DNA from: Myrica gale
Lineage: Eukaryota > Streptophyta > Magnoliopsida > Fagales > Myricaceae
Direction: 5' to 3'
Assembly (NCBI GenBank): GCA_963930655.1
Contig: OZ005609.1
Span: 14,581,001-14,645,000, forward strand
Length of the DNA stretch: 64,000 nt
Shown here: positions 48,204 to 59,282 of the stretch, one piece after another
Layout: each line of letters starts with the position of its first letter
Position numbering within the stretch: the stretch's first letter is position 1
The notes under the pieces: model-generated
The model's database searches: none
The model's input: only the letters and a program-made list of their open reading frames with translations
What the model was told of the DNA's origin: nothing
Program-made: the position numbers and the translations under genes

Positions 48204-48721
48204 ATGGCTGGAGATCACGACGATTATTTCCAAATGTCGAACCCGGACGCCGAGGCGGCCCTGATATCACTATTGACTGAACACACGAAGGCTGGACGCC
48301 TACTGGACGGAAAAGGAAGAAAAAATGTGTGGGTCGAAATTGCTGGTGTGCTGACTGAGAGGTTCCACCACGAATACACTCAACGCGATGTGCAAGGCAA
48401 AGTCAGTCGATTGCGACGTAATTTCGAAGAGTTCAGAGCTTTGATAAACGCGCCGGGGTTCGTTTGGGATGAAGCCAACAATACCGTTCACGCCTCTGAG
48501 ACTACGTGGAGAGAGTATTGTTCGGTATATGTTGCCAAGTGTCGTCGTGACTCTCAAATGCATATATGCAACTGTGTATAATTTTTTTTATCAATTGTGT
48601 TTATGCTTTACAAATTAATGTTGTGTGCTATCTTTAATTCTCTCAGGTCTATCGTCGTAGGCTCTTCTATCGTGAAAGGGGTTTCTCTGCTTACGCGGCA
48701 CTGCGCATGGTCTTTATCTAA
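48204..48721 (+). CDS. Myb/SANT-like protein (Harbinger ORF1 type), copy 1
   Basis: ATG 48204 is preceded by a TATA-like ATAAATAGAGG (48141-48151). Exon 1 is 48204-48524, with intron GT at 48525 and AG at 48645-48646; exon 2 ends at TAA 48719-48721, giving ~131 residues. The Myb/SANT-like trihelix domain covers residues ~12-107 (ALISLLTEHTKAGRLLDGKG; VSRLRRNFEEFRALI; GFVWDEANNTVHASETTWRE), and exon 2 gives RRRLFYRERGFSAYAALR, the typical extension. Such proteins bind element DNA and help import or target the Harbinger transposase. The protein is shorter than usual (300 aa or more); in another frame 48713-48813 continues YLKDPASQYWAEIRSLMRRS, so a frameshift probably truncated it. Confidence 0.7.
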
Positions 48722-49754
48722 AGGATCCTGCTAGCCAGTATTGGGCTGAAATAAGGAGTTTAATGCGCAGGTCACGCAGGACTTTGATGCGCCGGACTGT
48801 TGTCTTTGTCTAGTCATAAGTTGTCTACTTAACTTTTCCAAGTTTGCAGTTCTTTTAGCAGGAGTTTGTAGTTGTCAGCCATCACTTACTTTTTTTCACT
48901 ATGGAGTGGGTATCTTAATGCAAGTTTTTCTGTAAGAGGTGTCTTATTTAGAAAACTGTATGACATTCTTGTTTATGGATGCCCAAAACGAGTCGTCCTA
49001 TTACAAGTTAAAATTAATTCTCAGAATTTTCTATATCAAATTACGCTGGGAAAATTAATGATTAAATATGATATCATATCAGCGCGTTACTAAGTTAAAC
49101 GCCCTGATGCTACACTATACCTCGACCTCTCAAAATATATTGAGAGCAAATTTAAACACTCACAAAGGAGCAATTTATAACATGTTTACATAATACAATT
49201 ATTTATTTTACTTTAAATTTGACGCACCACATATCTCTCTTATTTTCATTATGCAAATATATACCTATGTAAATAAAAGGTAAAAAAAAATGTTTAACAT
49301 TAATATCTTTTATACTCTTCAGTTAACAAACATTCATTAAGAATTTAAGAGTAAGTTCTGCTTTGATAAAAATCGATCCATTTCTAATTAGACATTCATA
49401 AAGCAGCCAACAATTGTACAAGGAGTAATGAACTCGTTACACTTTTTGTGCGTAGAGGTCTAATGGCAAGTGGGCTCCAACAATTTATCTTTTTGGTGAG
49501 AGACAGCTGCTCTTTTTTGGTTCGCTGAGATTCCAATACCGTTTGCACCTTCCAATCTTCAATCCAAACAAAAATAAACATAATGTGGACACCCAATATT
49601 TTCTTTGAGATTTAAAGGAATGAATCATGTCACTGTAAGCCACATTTTTCTTCCACAAAATAGAAAAACATTGCTAGGGGACAAGGGCGTTCACGTCATG
49701 GTCAGTCGAAGTAGTAGTTCCGTACGCATTAAAACAACGGCTTGTGGGTGGCTT

Positions 49755-49797
49755 GTCACGCGCGCCCCGTGAGCGGGGGTGCGCGCGCGACACGACA
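49755..49797. repeat. GC-rich hairpin, CpG-dense
   Basis: TTGTCACGCGCGCCCCG pairs with CGGGGGTGCGCGCGCGAC...GACAA around a short loop (about 49774-49777). It stands out in AT-rich surroundings. Confidence 0.8.
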
Positions 49798-50198
49798 AAC
49801 TGGAGGTTGTCCTTTGTGTGCTAACAGCCTCCTATGGGATTTCCAGTAGCTTGTCCAAAATATCTGGCTGGTTAACCTCTTCTGATATGTTACCTCGTGT
49901 TACAGGCATCTTTATAATTCATATATATTTTTACTATAAAAAAGCCAATTTAATTATCTCTTCTATTGGAGCCAAGTCTGCCTATGGATCTTTGACGCAG
50001 ACGTATCACCTCTGCCTTCGCACCAAACATAAGAGTCATATAAACAATTAAATTAATCGATCCAATTCAAGTTGCTTGCACGCCATATTACTATCTTTCA
50101 TATATCACTTGCATTCAAAAATTGTAGTAAAGTTGATTTGACATTTTCACACTTTCACACTTTCGCAACTTGATCTGATTAACCTGGTTTACAGTGCA

Positions 50199-50298
50199 TT
50201 TTAGGTAAAAAAAACCGCGATTTAATTTGCATTGCCGCGCATTTGAAATTTAGGTAAAAAAACCGCCATTACATTTGCATTATTGCTGCGCATTTATA
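50199..50298 (+). repeat. two direct repeats just upstream of Harbinger transposase
   Basis: TTTAGGTAAAAAAA(A)CCGC, (A)ATTTGCATT and GC(C/T)GCGCATTT are repeated at ~50201 and ~50250, ending ~45 bases before the transposase ATG. They may be promoter or transposase-binding repeats (inferred from position). Confidence 0.75.
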
Positions 50299-50343
50299 CT
50301 TATATATATCATTGCTTCCCAAAAATTCTTTCCCAACTTTCAC

Positions 50344-51828
50344 ATGGAATCATCACTAGAACTTTCAGACAGGGACTATGAGTATGACGATATTGATATG
50401 GAGTCCGTGCAGTCAATGGAATCTTACGATACCTATTCTGTCGAGGACGGTAATGTTTTCGTCCACATGTTTATTATGCTGCTGTTGATCCAACAACTCC
50501 TTCGTAAATGGAGGCGTTGGACGAGAACTCCACAGCGCACATCGATGTTGCGTGGGGATGCGTGGATAATAGAGATTTTGTATGGTCATCCGGCAACCTA
50601 CAAGGAACTTTTTAGACTGAAGCGGGACTGCTTCATTGCTCTGTGCAACAAACTGAAGCGAGATAAACTATTGAGAAACACACACCACGTGAGAGTGGAG
50701 GAGTCAGTCGCAATATTTTGTGTGGTGGTGGGTCATGAAAATCGAATGAGGGTTGCGGCTGATAGGTTTCAACACTCAACAGAAACTATTTCTCGTCACG
50801 TGAATAGAGTGATGAATTCAGATTAGGTCAGGAGGTGCTAGTTCCTATTCAAACGACTGTTGTCCATCCATACGTTCATGATAGTTCCATCTACTTTCCA
50901 TGGTTCAAGGTAAATTACAACAACGATTTCCATTGGAGTAGATAACATAATTTTCGCTTGTATTAATAAAACAATAAGTCTAAATCTGCATTTGATTCTA
51001 GGCATCTGACACGAACTATTTATTTTTCTGTTTTTAGAATTGCATCGGGGCAATAGATGGCACCCTAATTGATGCATACGTACCAAAAGAACTCGAGCCA
51101 GTAAATAAATCCCGAAAAGTGGCGTGCGATTTTTATGAACGGTTTATTTTTGTTTACACTGGTTGGGAGGACAGTGCGAATGACGCTAGATTGTTCATTG
51201 ATGCTATTACTTGTCCAGATAACTTATTTCCTTTGCCTGGTCCAGGTATGAATTGGTGTTTAATAGTCCACGTTCATGTCTTTTAAGAGTCAATTATATA
51301 TAAATAAAATAATTTAATTATATCACGCTAAAACCTTTATTGTTTTCAGGACAATTCTATTTGGCGGATTTTGGCTTCCCAATCATGTCAGGTTTTCTCA
51401 CCCCATACAGAGGTGACCGATATCATTTACCGCGATTTCGCACTAGTGGTTTACCTCAAGGCCCTAGAGAGCTGTTTAACTTTAGGCACTCTTCACTGCG
51501 AATGACTATAGAAAGGTGTTTTGGATTGTTAAAATGTTGATTTCGTATATTAAAGTCCATGCCTTGTTACAAACTATCTAGACAACCTGGGATAGTGACA
51601 GCTTGCTGCGCTCTCCATAACTGGATTAAAGTCATGGATCCAACTGATGATTTATTCAACATTCCTACTCACCTTTTATTGGAAGAAGATCGCGATTATC
51701 AATTAGAAGTACAAATGGAAGCCGACGAAGGGAGTGATCCAGTTGAAAACGTGTCTACACCAGGTGCTCAGGCAATGGCCGACTTCAGGGACAACATAGC
51801 CCAAGCTATGTGGGACAACGAGCATTAA
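50344..51828 (+). pseudogene. PIF/Harbinger DDE transposase, near-intact
   Basis: Exons 50344-50909, 51038-51245 and 51350-51828 join with GT-AG introns. Exon 1 has an acidic leader and the helical N-domain (YKELFRLKRDCFIALCNKLK; STETISRHVNRVMN). The DDE_Tnp_4 catalytic core shows D1 in GAIDGT, D2 in YLADFGFP and E in LRMTIERCFG. C-terminal IVTACCALHNWI is also typical. Three lesions are visible. A one-base shift lies near 50822 (frame TAG at 50824, then GQEVLVPIQ continues in another frame). About 6-7 codons are missing between KSRK and VACDF, where relatives have the TQN motif. There is a TGA at 51538-51540, where relatives have Arg. The transposase cuts and pastes the element at TWA sites with help from a Myb/SANT-like partner, and two such genes flank it. 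Confidence 0.85.
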
Positions 51829-53601
51829 CATTCGGTTGAATACATGTTGCCTTTTTGTTAATTTAAGACAATACCGTGTCGGTATCTAAATTTAACTATT
51901 TTGAAGTAACGTGTTTTTTGTATTAAACAACTCGACACGCAGACTCTTAAATGAATGTTTTCTTAATGTTTTAAACAAATCGGCACGCAGACTTTATCCA
52001 TATACTTGTGGTGAATGTTTACGAGCTGATCACTCATGTCGTACTTAAACTTTTCTTCTCACTTGACAGTTGTTGGTGTAATAAATAATATATATTATAT
52101 TACATACTTAACGTGCAACGCAGTGAACTGGTTATTATTTATCATCCCTCAATTAAGTAATACTAAAATAAATAGTTAATCCCGACATTATAGTTAATAC
52201 AGCGTGTTCGTCACCGCGTGCTTGAAGAATCTGTCGTCAGTGTGTAGGATTTTGACCACTGAAGATTACTCACCTAATTTACTGTAACTGTAAATATAGA
52301 CCCTGTACGTCTTTTTGCTGAACTTTCAGCTTTACTTTGATGGCGAATATACAGAGTCCAGATTCATTGTTGGCTATGTCATCTCACTTTTATGGCGAAT
52401 ATACAGAGTCCAGTTCACTGTTGGCTATTGTCATCGGCGCATATGGTACGAGTCATTTTCACTTGCAGAATTACGTACCTAATTTACTGTTTCGGCTTTA
52501 CTTTTATGGCGATTATACAGAGTTCAGTTCATTGTCGTGTCACCGTTTATATGGAAAATTTATTGATATGATAGCCTGACACTGACCGACGAATATACAG
52601 AGTGCAGGTCATTATTCGTCTGAAAATAGATATATGAGGATTGTCGTTTATATTGACCACTGATTTCATAATGGTTGTCGCTACTATCAATCTGAACACG
52701 GTCCGGATAATACAGGGATGTAAGCGGGATAATGCAGGGATGGGATGTGATATGACATAAAGGTGAGATTACGAAAAAGACGAAAAAACGTCAAAAACAA
52801 TTATTTACGGAAAGAAAAAAGCCGAAAGACTTGATGAATAATAGTACAAAAATGGTGGAAGACTTTACAGTGTAATTTATTTGAGGAGAGGGTATTTGAC
52901 TTGCGTATGTTGGGTACTCATATATGTCTTTTTAGTCTATTACTGCGTTTTACTCTTTTATATTCTTTTTATGTTGTCTTCGCCAGCTGCACTCACATTC
53001 CTTTTAGTCTTATAATTTAGTTTTGATTCGCCATGGTTACTTGGCATGACGCTATTGCTTATATCCTCCCAAAAGAGACACGGTGGAAGGTGAATTTTAC
53101 CTTATTCATTCTTATTTATCTTCAACGTTGATCTTTTTATCTGCCAGTTTCGCCGCATGTTTCCAAAAAGCTTTGAAATTACACTCATGTGTACTCTTCC
53201 TCTTACTCTGCCAACTTAAACGCTAACCTCCGTCTTCGCTCAAATTGGAACTGCCGGTTACTCTGCAACTTGAACGCTAACCTTTGTGTTTACTGAATGT
53301 CAATTAGTCTATCCGTCCGCGTACATACAATTTCATTTATTGCTTGCTGACTATTCTTTCATAGAAGATCAAATTCATTATGTGTATTTGGCCGATACTG
53401 ATCTTCATTTATAGATCAACTACGCTGTACCATTAACGCCCTCAACCACCTTCCACAAACACATTGAATTTAATTGATGGTCTACCATCTAAGCATTCAA
53501 ATAACATTTTCTCAGTTCTTCGAAATCACCGAAGATCACCCTGTCGTTTCAAGCACAGTAAAGTGTTTTCAGAGTTCTTTATAAGGCGTCTGCTACACAT
53601 C
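51829..53601. other. non-coding between Harbinger transposase and second SANT gene
   Basis: Apart from the repeat at 52320-52610, nothing is recognised. Confidence 0.4.
52320..52610 (+). repeat. dispersed repeat TATGGCGAATATACAGAGTC, four to five copies
   Basis: The unit (T)ATGGCGA(A/T)TATACAGAG(T)(C/T)CAG(T/A)TTCA(T/C)TG recurs near 52340, 52394, 52506 and 52590 (as CGACGAATATACAGAGTGCAG), with irregular spacing, downstream of the Harbinger transposase. Confidence 0.85.
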
Positions 53602-53988
53602 ATGCGGACTCGGGCATCTACGATTGGCATGTTGGTCGGAGAAGTATCTCAGCAAAGCCAAGTACTATCAAATTCCGAGTTGACTCCGTCCCCTAAATCA
53701 ATAACTTCAGTGGCGACGGGCCCCTTAACGCGCTCTTACCAGGTTAGCATTTCAGGAATTTCCTGTAGTTTGAATAGTTGTTCCTGTGATTTGGATTTCC
53801 AGTTTTTGGTATGTTGTATGTGAATTTGTTTTGATTTAAATTTCACTTGTTCTATACTGTATAGCGGTACTACCTTCGTGGACGAGTACCAGAGCGTAGT
53901 AGCAGACTACCTAGAACCGCAAAGGTTGTATATGAAAACAGACCATGTTTGTTACTTTTTTTCCACTGTAGTCGTTTATGATGCACTA

Positions 53989-55034
53989 ATGGATTTTTCC
54001 TCTAAATTTACGAACGCAGAAAATGGAGGACAAGAAGAACGAGATTTGTGGACATCTACAAATGAGCTTATTTTTCTAAATATTCTGCAAGACTGTGTTG
54101 CAAATGGGAGGATCGTGTCAGGGAGATTTGATGGTCACGCTCAGAATACTGCAACTGCACTTATAAACAGATGTGTCAAACGTCTGTTTACTAAGAAGCA
54201 AATTACCGGAAAATGGAATCGGCTTAAGCGTGCCTACAGCGACTTCGCATTCATTCTGAAACAAACAGGTTTCGGCTGGGACGATGATAGGCATACAGTT
54301 GTCGCAAGTGAAGAGTGCTGGAGTAATCTATTGAATGTATATTGATACCATTTGATTTATACTTTCTTTCCACTAATATTGATGCTGAAATATTGGCTTA
54401 CAGAAAATGTTTTCTTTTATGACTGTCGAACCCAAAGCTAGGGAAATATAAACGTCAAGGATGCTCACATTTTGACTTAATGGGATCTATTTTTTCTCAG
54501 TCTACTACCACCGGGTCTCGTCGCCATGCATCCACGCATGCGCCGATTAGTCCCATGAATGAGCCTGTACCAGAAGACACGCAGTATAGCATGGGGACTG
54601 TTCACGTGGACCTCGAACAGGATCCACCGGTTGTAACCCAAATGGCCCCACCACCTGCACAAGCCACCCCACCGCGAAAATTTCATGGTAAACATGCAGT
54701 TGATGGCTCTGGTTCGAACCAAAACCGTCGTAAGAAAGACAAGGTTGAGGCTGAGATGTCTGATTGTGTTAGGGCTATGACTAATTTCTGCAAAGTACAT
54801 TCTGGTGCATCAGGTAGCCAATTCAGTGTAGAAAATATGTCGGGAAACAGTGAGATTAGTCAACGTCCACGCACAATTAATAAATGCATCCGTTGGTTGA
54901 GCGAGCTATCTCCTCCGCTGCCAGAATCCCAGTACCACGAAGCCATTGAACGATTATTAGAGAATAAAGATAGACAACTTGCATTCCTGGAAATGCCAAC
55001 AGAGAGAAGATTGGAATGGTTGTGTCGTCTTTAA
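53989..55034 (+). CDS. Myb/SANT-like protein (Harbinger ORF1 type), copy 2, intact
   Basis: Exons 53989-54336 and 54501-55034 join in phase (donor AAT|GTATAT, acceptor TTTTTTCTCAG), giving 293 residues from MDFSSKFTN. The SANT-like domain is residues ~15-116 (ERDLWTSTNELIFLNILQDC; ITGKWNRLKRAYSDFAFILK; GFGWDDDRHTVVASEECWS). A Pro/Ser linker, a basic stretch NRRKKDK and a C-terminal helix block (SQYHEAIERLLENKDRQLAF) ending in MPTERRLEWL complete the usual ORF1 layout. An upstream exon (53602-53742, MRTRASTIGML) may belong to it, but I could not join it in frame. The role as DNA-binding and import partner of the transposase 2 kb upstream is inferred from the family. The protein is clearly different from the SANT protein at 48204, not a recent duplicate. 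Confidence 0.8.
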
Positions 55035-55765
55035 AGCATTAGATGCTGAGCGTGCATGGAGATATTCTGAAGTTGTTCAGTTGGCTTGTTTATGGTTTTG
55101 CATAACTTATATTTGTAATATGTACCTTGCTGGTACCAACAATTATCTACTTTTGTTTTGTATGGACATGATTAGGTCATGTCTCTGCACTTGAATCTCA
55201 TTTTGGTGTTGGTATGTATTTGTTGCAAGTACCAACAATTATCTATGTTTTGTATGGACATGATTAGGTAATGTGGAGAGTATTTATATGACTCTTTGCA
55301 CCTAAATCTCATTTTGGTGTTGGTATGTATTTTGGTTACTGTTGATATGATAATTTGTTGGTATTAAATGAATATTGTAATGTTGCTTTGTTAAATGTCA
55401 TGTGTTCCGTTGTTATTATTATGGATGAAAATGGAAATTATAATGATAATACATATTGGTAATATTTTTATTACCAAAATTTTAATAATATACTGAAAGA
55501 AGTTTTTCTCAACGTACTTGAACTAAAGTTTAGTAAGCTTTAGTAACGTGATACAATACTCTGCATGAGATCCCCAATGAACGATAATGAATTTTCGAAA
55601 ATAGAATAAATTAGGTAGTATATTTTCGATAATAGAATAAATTAGGGTGTATGGAATTGATAATGCATTATTAGAATAAATTAGGGAGTGTGAAATTGAG
55701 GTCATGAAAACTTCGAAAATTAAATAAAATCACAACACAGTCATACTTAAAAACCTTTTTCACCT
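55035..55765. other. 3' region of SANT gene, AT-rich
   Basis: Contains two near copies of GTACCAACAATTATCTA(C)TTTTG-like sequence with TTTGTATGGACATGATTAGG (55134-55175, 55228-55268). No gene. Confidence 0.45.
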
Positions 55766-56150
55766 TTGCAGCGCCATGTTGCGCGACGTCCGCGCACAAG
55801 GACACACGCGCGAGGGCCTTCGCAGCGCCCTCTCGTGCGACGTCCGCGCACAAGGACACACGCACGAAAAGGCAGTGGTAATTCTAGGCCCCTCGCTCGC
55901 GCGCGTTCCTTTGCAGCGCCATGTCGCGCGACGTCCGCGCCCAAAGGGCCCGCGCGCGAGGGGCTGGAATTGCCAGTGCCCTTTCGCGCGACGTCCGTGC
56001 CCAAGGACGCGCGAGCGAGGGGCCTAGAATTACCACTGCCCTTTCGTGCGACGTCCGCGCCCAAGGACGCGCTCGCGAAGCCTGCAATTGACCAGTGGCC
56101 TGTAGCGCGACGCCCGCTCTTAACGCCGCGTGCGCGATGGCCTGCCATTT
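55766..56150. repeat. GC-rich minisatellite, ~60-bp unit, six copies
   Basis: Each unit carries GCGACGTCCGCGCCCAAGGA, a CGCG(C/A)GCGAGGGGCC block and GGAATTGCCAGTGCCCTTT in varied order of decay. The region is CpG-dense and GC-rich within very AT-rich DNA, and reads open in several frames on both strands. On the minus strand a frame (56148-55747) would give repeats of LGADVARKGxGNSRP. Confidence 0.9.
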
Positions 56151-56602
56151 AAAATACCGTACTCCATAATTTATTATTTCGAATGGCGGCTGGAGATATC
56201 TCTTATTGTATAGTGGATAAATGGTTATATAAATTGTTGAATGTACGTGGAATCATTTATGAATTATGTTGTGATTATAGTATAATTAAACCCAATTTTT
56301 ATTAGTAATTGAAGATATATTTTTATTATTATACATGGCCATATTTAAACTTGACTTACAATGTCCGTGACTTGCATGCCAAGCATACGCAATGAAGTGA
56401 TTTTGGTTCGAAATTTTTAGGAAGGTTTACCCACGTCAAATTTCAATTTTGGCTGGCCGGTGCTTCAAATTTTTCGAAATATCGAGAATAGAAAAAAAAA
56501 TTGCGCCTGATAGTCCACTATAAGGAACACCTACACAGACACTTATGCACATTACGCTGCTCGACAGATATTACTCCACCACAAAACATAGTGCAATACT
56601 CT

Positions 56603-56971
56603 ATGAAATCGTCTCCTAAATCCAATGAAATCGGGAGTTCGTTCTGCAACGACGCTCGTAAATCTGTCGCCAATTTTCAACATGTGAGTTCAATCTGCAA
56701 TGAGGTAGGCCCAGAAATTATTTACATAAGTGATGACTCAGTTGAACGTCCACCAAAACGCCGGCGTGTAAAGCATATATGCCGTCCTAGACCACGAAAA
56801 TGTGGTGGGAAGAGAAGTGCACCCTCTCAGACGCCAAATGATTTTCTTGGGACATCCAATAGTCGCCAACGAGTTCAAAATATGGGTGCGGCCAACAATA
56901 CCACATACATTTGCATAGCAGACAACGGTATCCGTAATTTTCCTGCTGTGGTGGACCTTACTGAAGATTGA
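56603..56971 (+). CDS. small nuclear-type protein: NLS between two SUMO-interaction-like motifs
   Basis: Starting at ATG 56603 (an upstream in-frame ATG lies at 56501) the frame gives 122 residues. Visible features are EIIYISDDS (hydrophobic core followed by acidic residues, SIM-like), immediately followed by VERPPKRRRVKH (a strong basic NLS) and RPRPRKCGGKR, a Ser/Asn-rich middle, and the C-terminal VVDLTED, a textbook SIM pattern ending at the stop codon. No enzymatic domain is visible. I do not recognise a family. It follows the Harbinger genes in the same orientation. If translated it would be a nuclear adaptor able to bind SUMO or SUMOylated proteins; this is inferred from motifs only. 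A chance ORF is possible, though the paired motifs argue against it. Confidence 0.45.
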   Translation: MKSSPKSNEIGSSFCNDARKSVANFQHVSSICNEVGPEIIYISDDSVERPPKRRRVKHICRPRPRKCGGKRSAPSQTPNDFLGTSNSRQRVQNMGAANNTTYICIADNGIRNFPAVVDLTED

Positions 56972-57729
56972 ACTCATGGTATTATAGATAATGGTATTTT
57001 GGATACAATACTTTTGTAACGCGTACAATATCAGTTAAAAATGGTGAAGTCAGGATATTATAGATAATGTTATTTTGGATACAATCCTCTTTTGTAACGC
57101 GTACGTATCAGTTAAAAGTGGTGTTGATATATATATATATTCTATATATGTGCTGCTAGAACAGTTGTGTATTAGCTAATGAGAGACAGACCCTGGATGG
57201 AAGTGAACTGCTTGTAACGTGGTATAAATTATGAATGAGCTCTGTTCTGTTGATCCACACTTCGGTGTAATGTGTTGGGATTTTTATGAACGGTATTGAG
57301 CTCTGCAAGTTATTAAATTCAGCGGTATGTATCTGTATTTTGGTTTATATAAGTGGTGTTATTCAGACTATTGTCCCTTTATTTTGGAGTTAAAATATAT
57401 GATGCGATAAATTGTAACATTCCCATCAAAATATATTCCAGGCATCTCGGAAATGTTGTGTTATTCTTAAGTACTACTTTGTTAGTGACAATAGTGGAGA
57501 TCCAATAAGTCGTCCACCTCGCTCTTTACGTAGTATTTGTCTATTTCTCAAACATTTGCAGGGCATAATGTGTAGGAATCCTAATTTAATTACTCGTTCT
57601 CTTGTACACTGACTCTTTCTCTCAAAAGCAGACACATTGCTGGAAATTGATAAATACTAACGCTAACGCAGAACGATGTGTAGATCATGTAAGTAATGAA
57701 AAAGAACATTTATCAAGGAAAATCTTGCT
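56972..57729. other. AT-rich non-coding
   Basis: A direct duplication (ATTATAGATAATG(G/T)TATTTTG with GATACAAT and TTTTGTAACGCGTAC) occurs at 56980 and 57057. Otherwise nothing. Confidence 0.45.
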
Positions 57730-57957
57730 ATGGCTTCTAAAAAAGGGTCACAGCTGTTCTACTACCCAAACCAGCCATTCAGTCTAGCCTTAAAGCAATA
57801 TACTCCAGAGAGTTCAGATAATGTTCCATCTTATATGCAGAACCCAATCAGAGCAGCTAGTGGCTGTGGAGAGGGGATTTGCAAAGCCACATATATTTGG
57901 GTACATGACTATACAGAAAAATTAAAATTAGGTCCTCTGGCAAAACATATGGTCTGA
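57730..57957 (+). CDS. 75-codon reading frame, unrecognised
   Basis: ATG 57730 opens MASKKGSQLFYYPNQPFSLA and stays open to TGA 57955-57957. Composition is protein-like (Pro, Tyr, Gly), but I recognise no domain and no downstream exon. It may be part of the fragment that follows or a chance frame. Confidence 0.25.
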   Translation: MASKKGSQLFYYPNQPFSLALKQYTPESSDNVPSYMQNPIRAASGCGEGICKATYIWVHDYTEKLKLGPLAKHMV

Positions 57958-58109
57958 CCCATGGAGCCAGGGGTTGGAGGGATTGAAAACGAAGATTAGA
58001 GAAGGGACATTTTATGCGAGACAATCTAGACGGTTGTTGATTTGATAGATGTAGCAGCGCTTTCTTGGAAGGCCGCCACTGAAATTAGATCTTCTATCGA
58101 TAATCGATT

Positions 58110-58450
58110 TGATCGGATATTCTGCATATTACAATTCTGAATGAGGAAGGTGTTCTCAAATTCGTTTGGAATCCTGCTACTAATGGTGACTTTAGTTTGA
58201 AGTCGGTTTACTTTATCCAGCGTAGAGGCAGCAGTAACACCACTTTCTAGGGCATCTGTTCTAACATATGGAAATTGTTGTCTGGGCCTGATCCACTTAG
58301 TGGGAAGCTAGGAGGGGTGATGAATATGCAGAATGCGAGATCGCCTTATGTCCTCTCTGTAAAACCGGAAACGGCAAGCCACCAATTATGCCAATGTGTT
58401 CAGCCGGGTCGTTTGGAGAGAAGCTACTTGGCCCCTTAATATTGAAAGTT
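58110..58450 (+). pseudogene. zf-RVT (LINE-type reverse transcriptase C-terminal zinc-binding) remnant
   Basis: Across shifting frames, FVWNPATNGDFSLKSVYFIQ (58160-58220), FWGICSNIWKLLSGPDP after a stop, and CPLCKTG...ETASHQLCQCV (58350-58400) reproduce the zf-RVT pattern W-P-G-F-S-K-Y...W..IW...CPLC...E...H....C. The domain sits at the C-terminus of plant non-LTR reverse transcriptases. Frameshifts and stops show it is dead; no upstream reverse transcriptase is visible. Confidence 0.6.
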
Positions 58451-59282
58451 TCATTCATAATCCTCTTACTCACTGGATTCCTTTGTAGTGAACTAGAACA
58501 TTGTTCCTGTGGTTATAAGAAAACATGGAAGGGAATTCGCCCTTCTTGCAGCACTACCCATGGATTCTATCTAATTTGCTTGAAAGAGAGTTGTCCATAA
58601 AGGCGAATCTCCTGGTGAAGAAATTATTTACAAGATTTGGGAAACGCAAGAATGCATGGTAGACTATTTATGTAACCAAATCTAGGTGGGAACCACCTCT
58701 GATTAACCAATGTCTTAATCAATTTCCTTACACCGGACCAGGACATAGTTGAGGAAGGGCATGATATCCTAGAACAGTTGGGAGTATCATACCGAATGTA
58801 CTATCGAATGGGACAAGCTTCTCATGTGCTGGGCACAATTTGTCTGCTTATATTAACCTAGGATGCTCTTCCTGATTTCGTGAGTTACAGACAGTTTTTT
58901 TAACTAACTCTCTATCCCGTTGCCAAGAAAAGAAAACAGATTAGGGTACGTATATTAGCAGAAATGTGTTTATATTTATGTATGATATATAGGTGGCAAA
59001 GGAAAAAATATTAACGATATATTTTTATTTTTATATTATATAATAATATATTTTTATTGTATTGATAAATTAAGAATTAAACATAGATTAACCTTACGGG
59101 CCAATTATTAACAGTTTTCATTTGAATTTTTTCACTTTCCAAACTACGGCCTTCACAAACTCAAACAATAAAAACACTTCTCAAAATCACTTCCCAAATT
59201 AATTTCAACCCTATATATCTACTTGCACCAACTCCGATAAAAATCAATCTCAAACATGTTTTGAAATAAAAATAAAAAAGTA
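58451..59282. other. non-coding, right part of the bracketed block
   Basis: AT-rich. Recurrent (C)TCAAAC motifs at 59159-59260 resemble subterminal repeats of the inverted terminus that follows. Confidence 0.4.

Noticed and set aside
55747..56152. Overlapping long reading frames on both strands encoding Arg/Ala-rich repeats
   Set aside because: High GC lowers stop frequency in every frame; the frames follow the minisatellite and show no independent protein features.
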